Assembly (NCBI GenBank): GCA_937914965.1
Contig: CALGIY010000085.1
Coordinates: forward strand, 1 to 6,543
Direction of reading: 5' to 3'
DNA from: an uncultured Thermoanaerobacteraceae bacterium
Lineage (GTDB): Bacteria; Bacillota; DSM-12270; Thermacetogeniales; Thermacetogeniaceae
DNA: 6,543 nucleotides
Made by a program: the position numbers and the translations under genes
Shown: one piece after another, positions 6,215-6,543 of the stretch
Layout of the letters: every line of letters starts with the position of its first letter
Position numbering within the stretch: position 1 is the first letter of the stretch
Notes under the pieces: model-generated
Databases searched by the model: none
What the model saw: only the letters and a program-made list of their open reading frames with translations
What the model was told of the DNA's origin: nothing

Positions 6215-6543
6215 GTGAATAAAAAAAGAAGAAAATTAAATTTAAACTACAAAATCTGGCTGGAAACAGATGATAAGGCCTTTGGAGAGGGTCCCTGTGA
6301 CATTTTATTGAAAGTGGAAAAACACGGGTCTCTCAAAGGTGCTGCCGAGGAGATGGGTATGTCCTACAGCCATGCTTGGAATCTTGTGAAAAAGCTGGAA
6401 GGACAGTTGGGTTTTAAGCTTTTGTACTCCCAGGTTGGTGGAGTATGTGGGGGAGGGGCATCCCTGACTTTGGAGGCCAGGGAACTGCTTAACCAATACC
6501 AGGACTTCATGAAAGAAGCCAGTGAAGCTCTGGATCAAATCTT
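6215..6543 (+). CDS. ModE-type winged-helix transcriptional regulator, N-terminal part (3' truncated by window edge)
   Basis: This open frame runs from a GTG at 6215 off the right edge, giving 109 complete codons. A basic start (VNKKRRKLNLNYKIWLETDD) leads into a LysR/ModE-like winged helix: a helix DILLKVEKHGSL (29-40), the helix-turn-helix KGAAEEMGMSYSHAWNLVKK (41-60), then LEGQLGFKLL and the wing GGVCGGGASLT (75-85). The wing with its glycine run followed by LT and a basic/helical segment closely parallels TGGKGGGGAVLT of E. coli ModE, separating it from ordinary LysR regulators. ModE senses molybdate through C-terminal Mop domains; whether this protein has them cannot be seen. Many clostridial relatives are stand-alone DNA-binding domains. 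The position after mocA suggests control of the molybdenum hydroxylase cassette or molybdate uptake. Family is well supported; ligand and targets are inferred. Confidence 0.85.
   Translation, partial: MNKKRRKLNLNYKIWLETDDKAFGEGPCDILLKVEKHGSLKGAAEEMGMSYSHAWNLVKKLEGQLGFKLLYSQVGGVCGGGASLTLEARELLNQYQDFMKEASEALDQI

Noticed and set aside
6305..6538. Minus-strand open frame of 77 codons near the right edge
   Set aside because: It is antisense to the recognisable ModE-like winged helix and has no features of its own.

Overview
The window looks like chromosomal DNA of an anaerobic Firmicute (Clostridia or Negativicutes, probably an acetogen, syntroph or related fermenter). The evidence is purine-rich Shine-Dalgarno sites before most genes, a HydB/NuoF-type subunit with a ferredoxin tail, a NuoG-GltD fusion flavoprotein, and the yqeB-yqeC-mocA set that matures selenium-dependent molybdenum hydroxylases. 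All six genes are on the + strand. No RNA gene, insertion sequence, CRISPR array or integration site is visible.

Bases 1-3866 are a redox module. The left edge cuts into a NuoF/HydB-like NADH-binding subunit; only its C-terminal end, with the N3-type cluster ligand and a two-cluster ferredoxin domain, is present. After 13 nt and a strong Shine-Dalgarno site comes an 1150-residue iron-sulfur flavoprotein. It joins a NuoG-type [2Fe-2S] domain, a GltD-like FAD/NADPH domain, a two-cluster ferredoxin domain and a molybdopterin-oxidoreductase-like domain that is short and has no obvious catalytic Cys or Sec. This architecture matches StnC of the electron-bifurcating transhydrogenase StnABC (NADH, ferredoxin, NADP+) described from Sporomusa ovata. 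The upstream fragment would then be StnB, and stnA would lie just outside the window.

Bases 3867-3983 are a 117-nt gap with a perfect 12-bp inverted repeat that resembles a REP-like element more than a terminator.

Bases 3984-6137 are a tightly overlapping cassette: yqeB (14-nt overlap), yqeC (4-nt overlap), mocA. YqeB and YqeC mark selenium-dependent molybdenum hydroxylases such as the purine/xanthine hydroxylases. MocA makes the cytosine-dinucleotide form of the molybdenum cofactor. The hydroxylase itself is not in the window.

Bases 6138-6214 are a short leader with an imperfect palindrome. From 6215 to the right edge runs the start of a ModE-type winged-helix regulator, suited to molybdate-responsive control.

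Together the genes suggest a locus where a pyridine-nucleotide/ferredoxin electron-transfer complex sits beside maturation functions and a regulator for a Mo/Se hydroxylase. A direct electron link between the two is an inference from proximity only.
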